The notes beneath the pieces are model-generated. The model ran no database searches and had not been told where the DNA came from. It was given only the letters and a program-made list of their open reading frames with translations. Made by a program: the position numbers and the translations under genes. Source: Mayfieldus sp038040285 (lineage in GTDB: Bacteria > Actinomycetota > Thermoleophilia > Solirubrobacterales > 70-9). From it: DNA of 64,000 nucleotides. Location of the stretch: assembly GCA_038040285.1 (NCBI GenBank), contig JBBPIN010000006.1:1-64000 (forward strand), written 5' to 3'. Positions 40,034-51,634 of the stretch are shown one piece after another. The stretch's first letter is position 1. The number at the start of each line of letters is the position of its first letter.

Positions 40034-41128
40034 TCATGACTTCGCCGCCTCTTCGACGATCGCCTCGCAGACCTCGAGCATCTGGTCGAGGTGGGCGGCC
40101 GGGACGCTCTCCTCGGGAGTGTGGTTTGCGTCGGTCCCGTTCGCCAGCAATACAAAGTCGAACCCCGAGGCGATCAACGCGTTGGCGTCGCTGCCTCCAC
40201 CGGTGGCGACGCGACGCCCCTCGTGCCCGCAGCGATCCAGCGCCGCCATCGCCAGCTGCGCCGGCTTCGACCCGGCATCGGAGCGGTAGCCGCGAAACAG
40301 CTCCGTGACCTGCACGTCAACGTCGCAGCCGTGCTCGCTCGCCGCCCAGCTGCACGCGTCGACCATCGAGCCGACCGTCGCCGCCGCCCGCTCGGGGTCG
40401 ATGCTGCGCGCCTCGCCCTCGATCCGGCAGTGCCCGGCGACGATGTTGGAGGCGCTGCCGCCCTCGATGATGCCGACGTTGGCCGTCGTCTCCTCGTCCA
40501 GCCGGCCCAGGTCCATCGCCGCGACCGCCGCCGCGGCGGCTGCGATCGCGCTGTGCCCGGCCTCTGGCTTGATCCCCGCGTGCGCCTCCTCCCCCTCGAA
40601 CTCCGCCACCAGCCGCTGGTAGGTGGGCGCCGCGTCGATCACCTCGCCGATCGGGCTGGCGTGGTCGATCACGAAGCCGAACGGTGAGCGCAGGCCGCGG
40701 ACGTCCAGTGCCTTCGCGCCGCGCAGGCCGTCCTCCTCGGCGACGGTGAAGACCAGCTCGAGGCCGATCGGCGGCGGCTCGGACGAGTGGCGTGACGCCA
40801 GCTCGAGCAGTACCGTCACCGCGGCCTTGTTGTCGGCGCCGAGGATCGTCTCGCCCTTGCTGCGGTAGACGCCGTCCTCGAGGGCGACCTCGACCGGTCC
40901 GTCGTGCGGGACGGTGTCGAGATGAGAGGTAAATGCGACCCAGCGATCGTCGGCGCCGGGTAGACGCGCGATCAGATTGCCGGCGCCGGCCTGGGCCGGC
41001 CCGGCGGCGTCGTCCTCGACCACCTCGACCCCGAGTTCGCGAAGCTCCTCGGTCACCGCGTCGGCGACCGCGCGCTCCTCGCCGGTAGGGCTCGCCGTCT
41101 CGCAGAGGCGGACGAAGCGGTCGTGCAT
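40034..41128 (-). CDS. M20-family metallopeptidase (peptidase T-like)
   Basis: 364 residues from ATG 41128, with GGGAG 6 nt upstream; an in-frame GTG (41143) is less likely. Two-zinc site residues are visible: AFTSHLDTVP, ILGADNKAAVTVL, VAEEDGLRGAKAL, VIDHASP and the last His in ANHTPEESVPAAH. The middle lid/dimerisation domain (about 180-290) is present. Such enzymes cleave small peptides or acyl-amino acids. Co-transcribed with the DUF3866 gene. Confidence 0.9.
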   Translation of the reverse strand: MHDRFVRLCETASPTGEERAVADAVTEELRELGVEVVEDDAAGPAQAGAGNLIARLPGADDRWVAFTSHLDTVPHDGPVEVALEDGVYRSKGETILGADNKAAVTVLLELASRHSSEPPPIGLELVFTVAEEDGLRGAKALDVRGLRSPFGFVIDHASPIGEVIDAAPTYQRLVAEFEGEEAHAGIKPEAGHSAIAAAAAAVAAMDLGRLDEETTANVGIIEGGSASNIVAGHCRIEGEARSIDPERAAATVGSMVDACSWAASEHGCDVDVQVTELFRGYRSDAGSKPAQLAMAALDRCGHEGRRVATGGGSDANALIASGFDFVLLANGTDANHTPEESVPAAHLDQMLEVCEAIVEEAAKS

Positions 41129-41160
41129 CCGCTGCTCCCTCACGGCGACAAGGCTATGAG

Positions 41161-41550
41161 CTAGGCAAGGCCTGCCGCCTCCAGCGCCCGATCGTGGCCG
41201 GAGAAGATGCACATTGTCGAGATTCGCTCGCCAGCGAACCAGATCAACCAGGCGATCGATTGGTCGAACTCGACGCCGCTCGCCCTACCCCGAAAGTGCA
41301 CGCGCCCGAGTACGACGAGCGAACCGTCGGGCACATCCCGTAGCTCGTCGACTGAGATCTGCCAGCTCTCGAACTGCTCGTCGATCTCAGCCATCCAGTC
41401 CTTGATCCCGCCGTAGCCCCGATAGACAGCCCTGGTCATCGCCGAATGGACTTCGGCGTCGGGGTCGACGGCCGCCGCATCGATCTCGCGATCGCCGTGG
41501 TTCCAGCGCTCGAACAGATCGAGGATCAGCTCTTGGCGCTCAGCGGCCAC
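41161..41550 (-). CDS. SnoaL/NTF2-like protein
   Basis: 129 residues from GTG 41550 (AAERQELILDLFERWNHGD). Contains DPDAEVHSAMTRAVYRGYGG and SLVVLGRVHFRGRASGVEF, then ISTMCIFSGHDRALEAAGLA, a shortened version of the family tail. The start is chosen from a GATACT hexamer 9 nt upstream, as in the cassette paralogues; the longer frame runs antisense through nrtS. Divergent from nrtS with 45 bp between. Confidence 0.8.
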   Translation of the reverse strand: MAAERQELILDLFERWNHGDREIDAAAVDPDAEVHSAMTRAVYRGYGGIKDWMAEIDEQFESWQISVDELRDVPDGSLVVLGRVHFRGRASGVEFDQSIAWLIWFAGERISTMCIFSGHDRALEAAGLA

Positions 41551-41565
41551 AGATCCCCCAGTATC
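41551..41565 (-). promoter_or_regulatory. Leaderless-type promoter of SnoaL gene (GTG start)
   Basis: GATACT (41565-41560 on the minus strand) is 9 nt from GTG 41550, the same spacing as at 23491, 24699 and 53953. Confidence 0.6.
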
Positions 41566-41595
41566 TCGCGCCCGCCGCGTGAGACGATCGTCCCG

Positions 41596-41829
41596 ATGCG
41601 AGAGGCGCTGCAGATCTGCCTGCGGAGAGAGCACCTGCGCCAGACGGTCAAGATTGCCTTGATCGTCGGCACGATCCTCTTTCTGATCAACCAGGCGGAC
41701 GTGGTGCTGGGCGGGGATGCCACCGCCACCACCTGGCTCAAGGTGAGCCTCAGCTATTGCGTGCCGTTCATCGTCTCGAACCTGGGACTGCTGGCCGGAA
41801 AGCGGGCAGAGCGCGGCGAGCGCCCTTGA
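41596..41829 (+). CDS. nrtS: NrtS-like small membrane protein
   Basis: 77 residues with two membrane spans: TVKIALIVGTILFLINQAD and KVSLSYCVPFIVSNLGLL. This pattern (Asn-Gln-Ala-Asp after the first span, YCVPFIVSN in the second) matches the NrtS family, in which two small proteins take up nitrate and nitrite in a marine bacterium. Only one copy is present here and no nitrogen genes are near, so transport of nitrate is not assured. Confidence 0.75.
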   Translation: MREALQICLRREHLRQTVKIALIVGTILFLINQADVVLGGDATATTWLKVSLSYCVPFIVSNLGLLAGKRAERGERP

Positions 41830-41932
41830 CGTCAGCCTCGCGCGGGGATAAATTCGGAAATTGGGCCAATCGGGCCCGTAAGTGCCCACTCGGCAATATG
41901 GCGGCGCTGCTCTGCCGCCGGAAGGAGTTCTT

Positions 41933-42553
41933 ATGGCTTGGCGAATTTCGGGAACCTACGTAGCCGCCTGCAGCTGCAACTTGATCTGCCCCTGTCCGAC
42001 CGACGGGCCGCCCACCAGCGCGGACGGCCAGTGTCGGGGCGTAGGGGTTTTCCACATCGCGGACGGCAACCTCGACGACGTCGATCTTTCCGGTGTGGAC
42101 GTGGTTCTGGTCAACCACTTCCCCTCAAACCTGACTGCCGGAGGCTGGAAGCTGGGCATAGTGGTCGGCGATGGGGCGTCGGACGAGCAGGCCAACGCGG
42201 TCGAGACGATCATCAAGGGCGACGAGGGCGGCCCCTTCGCGGATTTTGCGGCGCTCACCGACGAGTGGATGGGTATGGAACGGGGTAGCGTCAGCTTTTC
42301 GGATGGCGATCGTCCAACCGGCTCGGTGGCAGGAGTCGACTTCACGTTCGAACCGCTGCCGGGACCCGAGGGCAGCGACACCGAGACCACCGTTCGCAAC
42401 GCGGCATTCGGGTTCGCTCCAGAGTTTCGCGTCGGCAAGTCGACGGGCCACTTCAACGTCCAGGGCATCGAGTTCGACGCGATCTACGGCGAGACGGCCG
42501 ACTACGAGTTCGCAAGCGAGATGGAAGAGGGGGCGGCGAAAGGACGCGGGTAG
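41933..42553 (+). CDS. DUF1326-family protein
   Basis: 206 residues from ATG 41933 (GAAGGAG upstream). The N-terminal motif is VAACSCNLICPCP, a cluster of Cys resembling a metal site, followed by CRGVGVFHIADGN. C-terminal half ends FNVQGIEFDAIYGETADYEF. The family is of unknown function and usually sits with a DUF2182 membrane protein, as here (27 bp apart). Confidence 0.9.
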   Translation: MAWRISGTYVAACSCNLICPCPTDGPPTSADGQCRGVGVFHIADGNLDDVDLSGVDVVLVNHFPSNLTAGGWKLGIVVGDGASDEQANAVETIIKGDEGGPFADFAALTDEWMGMERGSVSFSDGDRPTGSVAGVDFTFEPLPGPEGSDTETTVRNAAFGFAPEFRVGKSTGHFNVQGIEFDAIYGETADYEFASEMEEGAAKGRG

Positions 42554-42580
42554 CCCGCCAGGCCCCGGTCGAAGCTGACC

Positions 42581-43501
42581 ATGGAGTCTGCGACCCCGCG
42601 CCGCATCCCGGTTCTGCCTGATCTGCTCCAGTTCGGCCTGCTCGCTTCGCTGTTCCTGCTGGCCCTGGCGGGCTGGGCGGTGACCGACGACCGGATGCAG
42701 GGAACGGACGCCGGCCCAGGCACGGACCTGGGTACGCTGGGCTTCTACGTCACCGCCTGGGTGGTGATGATGGCAGCGATGATGTTCCCGTCGATCTGGC
42801 CGATGGTCGTTATGTACCGGCGGGTTCAGAGGGGAAGGGCGGAGCAGGGTCGGGATGCACCGCTCGGCGCGACGACTCTCTTCGTATCCGGATACCTGAT
42901 CACCTGGACCACGGCCGGCCTGGTCGCCTATGCGGTGTTCGAGACGGCCCGATCGGTGTCGATCGACGTCTTCTCCTGGGACCGGGGCGGCCCCTACCTT
43001 GCGGGCGGCATCATCGTCGCCGCGGCCATCTACCAGCTCACACCGCTGAAGGACGTCTGCCTGAGGAAGTGTCGAAGCCCTCTGATGTTCATCCTCACCT
43101 CCTGGCAAGCTGGCCGCCTCGGCGCTCTACGCATGGGGATCGAGCACGGCGCCTGGTGCGTGGGCTGCTGCTGGGCGCTGATGGCGGCTCTTTTCGCGCT
43201 GGGCGTCATGAGCCTGGGATGGATGGTGTTCATCGCCGGGCTGATCGCCCTGGAGAAGTTGCTGCCATGGAGGGCCCTGGCGAACTACAGCATCGCTATA
43301 TTGCTTCTCGTCCTAGGCCTTGCGGTGGCGATCACGCCCGAGCGCGTGCCGGGACTGACGCTCCCCGACTCCTCACAGGCGATGCGAGCTGTGCAGGGGA
43401 TGGGTGGAGACAGCATGGGCGGGGGCGCCAAGAAGATGTACGACAAGTCGATGCCCGGCAAGGGCATGGATTCCGGCGGCACGAAGGCGAAGGGACCCTA
43501 A
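42581..43501 (+). CDS. DUF2182-family membrane protein (predicted metal-binding)
   Basis: 306 residues, about seven membrane spans. Metal-like residues cluster in AWVVMMAAMMFPSIWPMVVM, CLRKCRSP and HGAWCVGCCWALM, all family features. The C-terminal tail is Gly/Met/Lys-rich (MGGGAKKMYDKSMPGKGMDS), which could bind copper. It follows the DUF1326 gene and likely forms a membrane partner for it. A role in metal handling is a reasonable guess. Confidence 0.9.
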   Translation: MESATPRRIPVLPDLLQFGLLASLFLLALAGWAVTDDRMQGTDAGPGTDLGTLGFYVTAWVVMMAAMMFPSIWPMVVMYRRVQRGRAEQGRDAPLGATTLFVSGYLITWTTAGLVAYAVFETARSVSIDVFSWDRGGPYLAGGIIVAAAIYQLTPLKDVCLRKCRSPLMFILTSWQAGRLGALRMGIEHGAWCVGCCWALMAALFALGVMSLGWMVFIAGLIALEKLLPWRALANYSIAILLLVLGLAVAITPERVPGLTLPDSSQAMRAVQGMGGDSMGGGAKKMYDKSMPGKGMDSGGTKAKGP

Positions 43502-43597
43502 GCCGAGTGACCACCGCCATCCGCTCCCCCGGCTTGCTGGTCGGCCCCGTGAGCAGCTCCGTGCTGCCCTTCGCCTTTCCCGGAACCTCGACCCGCC

Positions 43598-45281
<1,684 letters not shown>

Positions 45282-45289
<8 letters not shown>

Positions 45290-46124
45290 TGACCCTGCCC
45301 AACGAGTCTAGAGATCGCAGTGGCGGAAACGACTCGATTGCTTTCGAAATCGACCGCAATTCGCCGTAAATCGTGATCGCCGCGACCACCGCCAAGGCGA
45401 TCAGCCGGCCGCTCTCGTCGAGCGTGGTCAAGAGCCAGACACCGGCGATCGCCCCGACCAGGTTCGACCCGGTGTCGCCGAGCATCGCCCGCTCGCCCAA
45501 GGTGAACCAGGCTGCGACCAGGACCGGGCCGAGGAAGATTCCAAGCAGCTCGACCGGCTCTGCGGTCCAGGCCCCGATGCAAAGTCCCAGGCCAAGCAGC
45601 ACCAGGGCCTTCTCGGCCCGCCCCGGACGCAGGTCGAGGAGGTTGAACAGGTTGGTGGCAAGGATCAGCAGCGCGACGTCGGTGAGGTACTCGAACGACT
45701 GTAGGCCGCGCCCCGAGACGACATAGGCGGCAAGCGCCAGGGCGCCGATCGCCTTGATCGCCCCGGTCGACAGCCGCCCCTCGCGAAGCGCCTGAGCGTG
45801 TCCCTGCCAACCACGGGGCGCGTCTGGCTGCGTGCCCTGCCCCAGCGAATCGTCGAGAAAGCCGAGGAAGGCGACGCCAAGCACATAGGGAATCCAGCGG
45901 CGCAGCTCAGGGGCGAGCAGGTCGAGGTCGGCGCGGTCATTGAGGAAGGCGAGCGGCGCCAGGGCGACAAGAGCAGTGGTCGCGAGCACGGCGCCGAGCG
46001 GGAAGGCGAGACTGCGGCCGCGATAGTTGTCGCGTACCAATCCGGCGTCGACGAGGCCCCGCACACCGGCCGGGACCATCAGCAGAGCCAGGCCGAAGGA
46101 GAGCGGCAGCCCTATCCAGAGCAC
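45282..46124 (-). CDS. MraY/WecA-like glycosyl-1-phosphate transferase homologue
   Basis: 280 residues, about nine membrane spans. Retained family motifs: LGFLDDSLGQG (Asp pair), ATNLFNLLDLRPGRA and GERAMLGDTGSN. It is shorter than MraY, and the loop motifs that bind UDP-MurNAc-pentapeptide are not obvious. Homologues at this site, beside steAB and pyrG, are a fixed feature of actinobacteria; the substrate is uncertain. Confidence 0.85.
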
Positions 46125-46138
46125 GTGGGATCGCTCAT

Positions 46139-47035
46139 CTAGGGCGCGCCGGCGGGCACCGGGGGAAGGCCCGGCGACGGCGTGAGCAGGTCGGGGAGCA
46201 GCCGGTCGGCGGTGTCCTTGACCCCGAAGTTGCCCTCGGCGCCGAGCAGCGCAAAGACCATCGCCACCTGCCCCGAGACGAAGTCGAGGTCGTCCGCGGT
46301 CGAGAGACCATGGGAGGAAAAGAAGGAGATCGAGGAGGGGTCGGTCTCGCTGGTCTCGACGCCGACCTGCTTGGCGCCGGCCGCCTCGATCCCGTCCAGA
46401 AGGCCGGCCTCGAGCCTGCTGGTCGCGGTCTTGTCCTGTCCGTTGATGTCGGTGGGCTGCTGGCGAACGACGATCACGCTGTCGAGCGCGCCGAAGCGCC
46501 CACTCGCCCGGGACAACAGGCGGCTTCGCACCCGATCGAGCAGGGTGCCGCCGAGGACGATCTGCCTCCCGACCCCCTTGCCGAGTGCATCGACGGAATC
46601 GCTGTTGGTCGCCAGATCGGAGAGGCGGGTTTGCGAGAGCTCGCCGGCGAGACCGCCGATGTCGGGTGGCTCGCGCACGACCGCGACCGCGACCAGACGG
46701 CCGCCGGACGGTTGCAGCGCGTTCTCTATGTCCGTCGAGAGATCGTTGGGGAGCCCGCCGAGCGCAACGACGCCGATCCGCTGTCCTCGCAGCTCTCCCC
46801 GAACCAGCGCCGGATAGACCCGCTGGGCGAACTCATCGGAGCGGTTGAGCTGCCCGGCGAGCTGGTCGGAGCGGCTGCGCGCCGCCTCGAGGTCGCCGGT
46901 GAGGCTCGCCTCGAGGTTCTTCTTCGTGTTCGAGAGCACGTTGTCGCCGAACCCGACCCCGATCAGGATCCCGATCGCCAATGCCAGGAACACGGCCGCC
47001 AGCGAGGCCGCGTGATAGCGCGAGCTGTAACCCAT
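46139..47035 (-). CDS. steB: SteB-like protein (DUF3186, 'copper transporter' family)
   Basis: 298 residues. One N-terminal membrane span (ASLAAVFLALAIGILIGVGFG) with a coiled coil (LEASLTGDLEAARSRSDQLAG) and an extracellular domain with QRIGVVALGGLP. The family was once called copper transporter, but in corynebacteria SteB partners SteA in cell separation after division. Proline-rich C-terminus (PSPGLPPVPAGAP). Directly after steA. Confidence 0.85.
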   Translation of the reverse strand: MGYSSRYHAASLAAVFLALAIGILIGVGFGDNVLSNTKKNLEASLTGDLEAARSRSDQLAGQLNRSDEFAQRVYPALVRGELRGQRIGVVALGGLPNDLSTDIENALQPSGGRLVAVAVVREPPDIGGLAGELSQTRLSDLATNSDSVDALGKGVGRQIVLGGTLLDRVRSRLLSRASGRFGALDSVIVVRQQPTDINGQDKTATSRLEAGLLDGIEAAGAKQVGVETSETDPSSISFFSSHGLSTADDLDFVSGQVAMVFALLGAEGNFGVKDTADRLLPDLLTPSPGLPPVPAGAP

Positions 47036-47045
47036 CGCGAAGAGG

Positions 47046-48236
47046 CTAGAGGCCGAGCTGCACGCGGAGCTTGAGCCAGACCAGATTCACGAACTCCCTG
47101 AGGCTGTCGGAGCTGGCGACGACGACCACGAGCAGCACCAGCGAAACGAGCACGAAGAGCGCGAACAGCGAGCCGCCGACGCCCGGGTTGTAGAGCCGGC
47201 TCACACCTTTTGCGTCGACCAGAGTCTCGCCGATCCGCAGCCGGGTCAGGAAAGTCGACGACATGCCCTCGCGGCTGCGGTCGAGGAACTCGATCAGGTT
47301 GAAGTGGGCGCCAACGCTGACGATCAGCGCCGCCCCCTTCTCGAAGGCCATCAGCATTGCCACGTCCTGGCTGGTCCCAGCTGCTGGGACAATCGTGTGC
47401 TCGAGACCGAGGTCGAGCACCCGCTCGCGGCCCGGCGCTCGGCCGTCGGGATAGGCGTGCACGACGAGCTCGGCCCCGGAGCACAGGGCGGCGTCGCTGG
47501 CCGAGTCCATGTCGCCGATCACCAGGTCGGGCTTCAGCCCCGCCTCGAGGATCGCATCGGCCCCGCCGTCGACTCCGACCAGCACCGGCCTCACGTCGCG
47601 GATGTAGGCGCGCAGCGCCTGAAGGTCACGGCGGTGGGTCGTGCCCCGCACGACCACCAGAGCGTGGCGGTCGCGGAACTTGGTGCGGATCGCCGGGAAC
47701 TCGACCCGGCCGGTGAGCAGGTCCCCCTCCTGGCGAACGTGCGCCATCGTGTTCTCCGCGAACGCCGAGAGCGCGTCGTCGACCCGCTGGCGCTGCTCGT
47801 CGAGCTGGCGAGCCAGCGCGTCGGACTCCATCACGGTTCCGGTGACAATCTCCTCGCCGCCGCAGATCACCGTGCCGCCCTCGATCGTCAGCGGATCGCC
47901 GTCCTTCAGTTGCTCGAAGAGCGGTGCTCGCGGCGCATCGACGAGGTGGATCCCCGCCCGGGTCATCATCAGCGGGCCCGCGTTGGGGTAGCGGCCATTG
48001 GACGAGTCCGAGACGTTGATCACGGCCTCGGCGCCCGTGGCGATCAGCTCCTCGGCGGCGATGCGGTCGATGTTGGTGTGGTCGATCACCGCGATGTCGC
48101 CTGGGCCCAGGCGCTTCACGAGGTGCTTGGTCTTGCGCCCCAGACGGGCGGTGCCGAAGATGACGCCGTCCTGGCTGTTTCCGTTGCGCCGGGACAGCAG
48201 ATGACGGCCAAACCTGGAGCGGCTGGCGGTAGCCAC
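47046..48236 (-). CDS. steA: SteA-like cytokinetic-ring protein
   Basis: 396 residues. A large cytoplasmic part resembles thiamin pyrophosphokinase: VRPVLVGVDGGADAILEAG and PDLVIGDMDSASDAAL. One C-terminal membrane span (SLFALFVLVSLVLLVVVV) is followed by a short basic tail. The N-terminal SRFGRHLLSRRNG is basic. In corynebacteria SteA sits at the division ring and links envelope synthesis to separation. Neighbours steB and recN match the conserved order. Confidence 0.87.
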   Translation of the reverse strand: MATASRSRFGRHLLSRRNGNSQDGVIFGTARLGRKTKHLVKRLGPGDIAVIDHTNIDRIAAEELIATGAEAVINVSDSSNGRYPNAGPLMMTRAGIHLVDAPRAPLFEQLKDGDPLTIEGGTVICGGEEIVTGTVMESDALARQLDEQRQRVDDALSAFAENTMAHVRQEGDLLTGRVEFPAIRTKFRDRHALVVVRGTTHRRDLQALRAYIRDVRPVLVGVDGGADAILEAGLKPDLVIGDMDSASDAALCSGAELVVHAYPDGRAPGRERVLDLGLEHTIVPAAGTSQDVAMLMAFEKGAALIVSVGAHFNLIEFLDRSREGMSSTFLTRLRIGETLVDAKGVSRLYNPGVGGSLFALFVLVSLVLLVVVVASSDSLREFVNLVWLKLRVQLGL

Positions 48237-48262
48237 GGGCTCAGATTAACCGCTGGACAGCG

Positions 48263-49945
48263 CTAGGCGGCGGCGAGCAGCTCCTGGGCGTGGCGGCTGG
48301 CCGCCTCGTCGCCCCGGTCGGCGCCCAGCATGCGGCAGATCTCGGCCACCAACTCGTCGCCGTCCACCCGTTGCACCGAGGCCAACGCCTCGCCCCCGCG
48401 GACCCGCTTGCTAATCCGAAAGTGGCCGCTGGCAAGCGATGCGACCTGCGGCAGATGCGTAATGCAGATCACCTGCCGCGCCTGCCCGAGGCTGCGCAGA
48501 CGCTCGCCGACCGTGCGCGAGGTGTTGCCGCCGACCCCACCGTCTATCTCGTCGAAGCACAGCGTCGCCGTGCTCGCCGACGCACCGAGACCGGTCAGCG
48601 CCAGCATCACTCGCGACAGCTCCCCGCCGGAAGCGGCGTCGCGCAGCGCCGCCGGCTCGATTCCCGGGTTGGTTGCGATCAAAAAGATGACCGTCTCGGC
48701 GCCCGTGGGGCCGAAGCCGTCAGGCACCGGCTCGAGCTTGACCCCGAGCTTTGCCCCGGGCATCGCCAGCTCCTCCAACTCCTCCGCCACCCGCTTCTCG
48801 AGCCGACGGGCGGCCTTCCGCCGGGCGCTCGTCAGCTCGGCGCCAAGCTCAGCCCGGCGCGCTTCGGCGCCAGACAGCTGAGACTCGAGCTCCGCGCCGC
48901 GCCCTTCGGCGCCTTCGAGTCGCTCGATCTCGGTCCGGCAACGCTCCGCGTGCGCGAGCACCGACTCGATCGAGCCCCCGTGCTTGCGCTTCAGGCGGTC
49001 GAGGACGTCGAGGTGCTCCTCGACCGCCGTCAAACGCTGCGGATCGGCCTCGATTCGCTCCAGATAGGACCGCAGCTCGCCGGCCACGTCGCCCGTCTCG
49101 ACGGCGAGCGCGGCGACCCGTTCCCCGATCCGGTCCAGCTCGGGGTCGACGCCGACCGAGGCGCGCATTGCGCCTTCGGCCTCTGCCAGAGTGCCCCCGG
49201 CGCCTCCCCCATCCTGCTCGGAACCACTTATCGCCGCCAGGGCGCCGGCGGCTGCGAGGCGCAGGCCCTCAGCGTGGCCGAGGCGGCTGCGCTCGGCGTT
49301 CAGCTCCGCCTCCTCGGCGCCGTCGGGTGCGGCGGTCTCGATCTCGGACAGCTCGTAGCGGTAGAGGTCGAGATCCCGTTCACTCGCCCCGTCGCGCTCG
49401 CGCAGCTGCTCGAGCTCCCGACGCGCGTGCTCCGCCCTCCTATGGGCCTCCCGGTAGCGGCGCCGCCTGTCGAGATGCGCCTCGCCCGCGAAGCCGTCGA
49501 GGACTTCGAGCTGCGACGAAGACAGCACCAGCCGGCGATGCTCGTGCTGGCCGTAGAAGGCGAGCAGGCGAGCGCCAAGAAGCTTCAGCTCGCCGGCGGA
49601 GGCCGACCGTCCGCCGATGAAGGCGGCGGTGCGACCCGCGGCGGAGACCCTCCGCCCCAGGACCAGCTGATCGGCACCCTCGGGCAGGCGCTCGGCGACC
49701 TCGGCCAGGTGCGGGTCGTCGGCGAGATCGTCCGGCAGGTCGAATGTCCCCTCGACCCAGGCCTCGGAGGCGCCCGGCCGCACGATCTGCGGCCGCGCCC
49801 TGCCGCCCATCAAGAGGTCGAGCGAGTGCGCGAGGACCGTCTTGCCGGCGCCGGTCTCCCCCGTGATCACGTTGAAGCCGTCGTCGAGGCGCAGCTCGGC
49901 GCACTCGATCAGGAGCAGGTTCTCGATCCGCAGCTCGCGCAGCAT
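48263..49945 (-). CDS. recN: DNA repair protein RecN
   Basis: 560 residues, SMC-like ATPase. Begins MLRELRIENLLLIECAELRL with Walker A GETGAGKTVLAHSLDLL; coiled coils fill about 150-380; Walker B and signature appear in ASGGELSRVMLALTGLG and TLCFDEIDGGVGGNTSRTVG. Acts in double-strand-break repair, usually SOS-induced in bacteria. No LexA box was found directly upstream of its start. Confidence 0.96.
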   Translation of the reverse strand: MLRELRIENLLLIECAELRLDDGFNVITGETGAGKTVLAHSLDLLMGGRARPQIVRPGASEAWVEGTFDLPDDLADDPHLAEVAERLPEGADQLVLGRRVSAAGRTAAFIGGRSASAGELKLLGARLLAFYGQHEHRRLVLSSSQLEVLDGFAGEAHLDRRRRYREAHRRAEHARRELEQLRERDGASERDLDLYRYELSEIETAAPDGAEEAELNAERSRLGHAEGLRLAAAGALAAISGSEQDGGGAGGTLAEAEGAMRASVGVDPELDRIGERVAALAVETGDVAGELRSYLERIEADPQRLTAVEEHLDVLDRLKRKHGGSIESVLAHAERCRTEIERLEGAEGRGAELESQLSGAEARRAELGAELTSARRKAARRLEKRVAEELEELAMPGAKLGVKLEPVPDGFGPTGAETVIFLIATNPGIEPAALRDAASGGELSRVMLALTGLGASASTATLCFDEIDGGVGGNTSRTVGERLRSLGQARQVICITHLPQVASLASGHFRISKRVRGGEALASVQRVDGDELVAEICRMLGADRGDEAASRHAQELLAAA

Positions 49946-50022
49946 CGTCCGCCCTGTCTAGCAACAGGCGGCGACGGACTCGCCCCATGGCACTAGCGAA
50001 CTGGCTTGGTATTCGCCCGCCG

Positions 50023-51559
50023 CTAGGCGGCCACTGGTTCTGCTACTTCGTCGGGCGGCGCCACTTCCTGGCCGGGCACCGCGACGAAGTCGCGGTCGCG
50101 GACGAGGAGGAAACCGAGCGCCGCACCCACGAAGGCGATCACCGCCGCGATCAGCAGGAGGTCGTTGAAGGCGCTGACAAAGGCGATCTTCGAGTCAACC
50201 ACGACCTGATCGCGGATGCCGGGTGGCGCGACGCGGCCCGCGGCCACCGAACCACCCGAGGCCACTGCATCGCTGAGCCCGTGGGGAGCATTCGGCAGCA
50301 GCTCGGCGAACTTGCTGTCGATGCGCGATTGGAAGACCGCACCGAGCCCGGCGACGCCGGTGGCGATCCCGACCTGACGGAAGGTGGTGTTGATCCCCGA
50401 GGCCATGCCGGCGCGAGCCGGCTCCACGACCGCGATCGCGGCCTGCGCGATGCCCGGGTTGGTGAGCCCTATCCCTGCGCCCGCGACCAGGAAGCCGGCC
50501 AGAAGCGTGGTCCAGTCCGAGTCGACGGTCACCCCGCGCATCAGCATCAGCCCGACGCCCACCATCGCCAGCCCAATGCCCATCAGCACCCGAACGGGGA
50601 CGCGATGAGAGAGTTTGCCGGAGATCGGCGCGACCACGAAGGAGAAGGGTCAGCGGCAGGAAGCGCAAGCCTGCGTCCAGGGGCGAGTAGCCGAGGACGC
50701 CCTGGATGTAGATCGTGAGGTAGAGGAAGGCAGCGAACATCCCGCCCGAGAGACCGAAGGCAACCGCCGATACACCGTTGAAGGCCGGCAAGCGGAACAG
50801 CGACAGATCGAGCATCGGGTGCGAGCTGCGGTGCTCGACGACGACGAAGGCCGCCAGCAGCGCCGCGGCGCCGATCAACGAGGCGAGGATCGGGGCGCTG
50901 CTCCAACCTTCCGGGTTGCCGCGGATGAGGCCGAAGATGAGCAGGAACAGCGCGCTCGAGAAGGTGACCAGCCCCGCCACGTCGATCCGCTCGGGGTCCT
51001 GGGCGGCGACGTTTTCGAGCCGCAACTCGGTGAGCGCGATCGCGATCAGGCCGATCGGCACGTTAATGAAGAAGATCCACTGCCAGCCGAGGTGCTCGGT
51101 GACCAGACCTCCGACGAGCGGACCGATCGCGACGGCGCCGCCGATCACCGCGCCCCAGACGCCGAACGCCATCGCCCGGTCGCGGCCGTGGAACTCCTGG
51201 CCGATCAGCGCCAGCGAGGTCGCGAACATCGCCGCCCCGCCGACCCCCTGAAGGCCCCGGGCGAGGTTGAGCAGGGTCGGGTCGCCGGAGATCCCGCACA
51301 GGAACGAAGCGAAGGTGAAAACCGCGAAGCCGAGCGAGAAGACGCGCCGGCGGCCCAGCCTGTCGCCCAGCGATCCGGCGGTGAGCAGGATCGCCGCCAG
51401 CATCAGCGAGTAGGCGTCGACGACCCATTGAAGGCTGGAAAGGCTGGCGTGCAGGTCGCGCTGGATGTCGGGCAGGGCGACGTTCACGATCGTGATGTCG
51501 AGCAGCAACATGAACGTCGCGATCGAGACCAGGAGGAGCGTCCACCACTTGCGTTCCAT
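50023..51559 (-). pseudogene. DHA2-family MFS drug exporter, frameshifted
   Basis: Starting at ATG 51559 the frame encodes MERKWWTLLLVSIATFMLLL, LDITIVNVALPDIQ (motif D1) and GSLGDRLGRRRVF (motif A), through about ten membrane helices. It shifts near 50645 after LDAGLRFLPLTLL, where one extra base (or two missing) moves the code to a second frame that continues VVAPISGKLSHRVPVRV to the end at 50023. Joined, the protein is about 510 residues, normal for the 14-helix QacA/EmrB group. It may be a real inactivation or a sequencing error; the run CCCTTCTCCTTC is not a clear homopolymer. It splits the usual recN-NAD kinase link. Confidence 0.8.
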
Positions 51560-51634
51560 TACTTCACTTTCTACAGCAAGGAACCGGAACGCCGGCGGGC
51601 TCCTAGGCTCCGATGCTGCGCCGGCCCGTTCGTC

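Noticed and set aside
48290..49996. 568-codon plus-strand frame opposite recN
   Set aside because: Shadow of recN; no ribosome-binding site and no recognisable domain.
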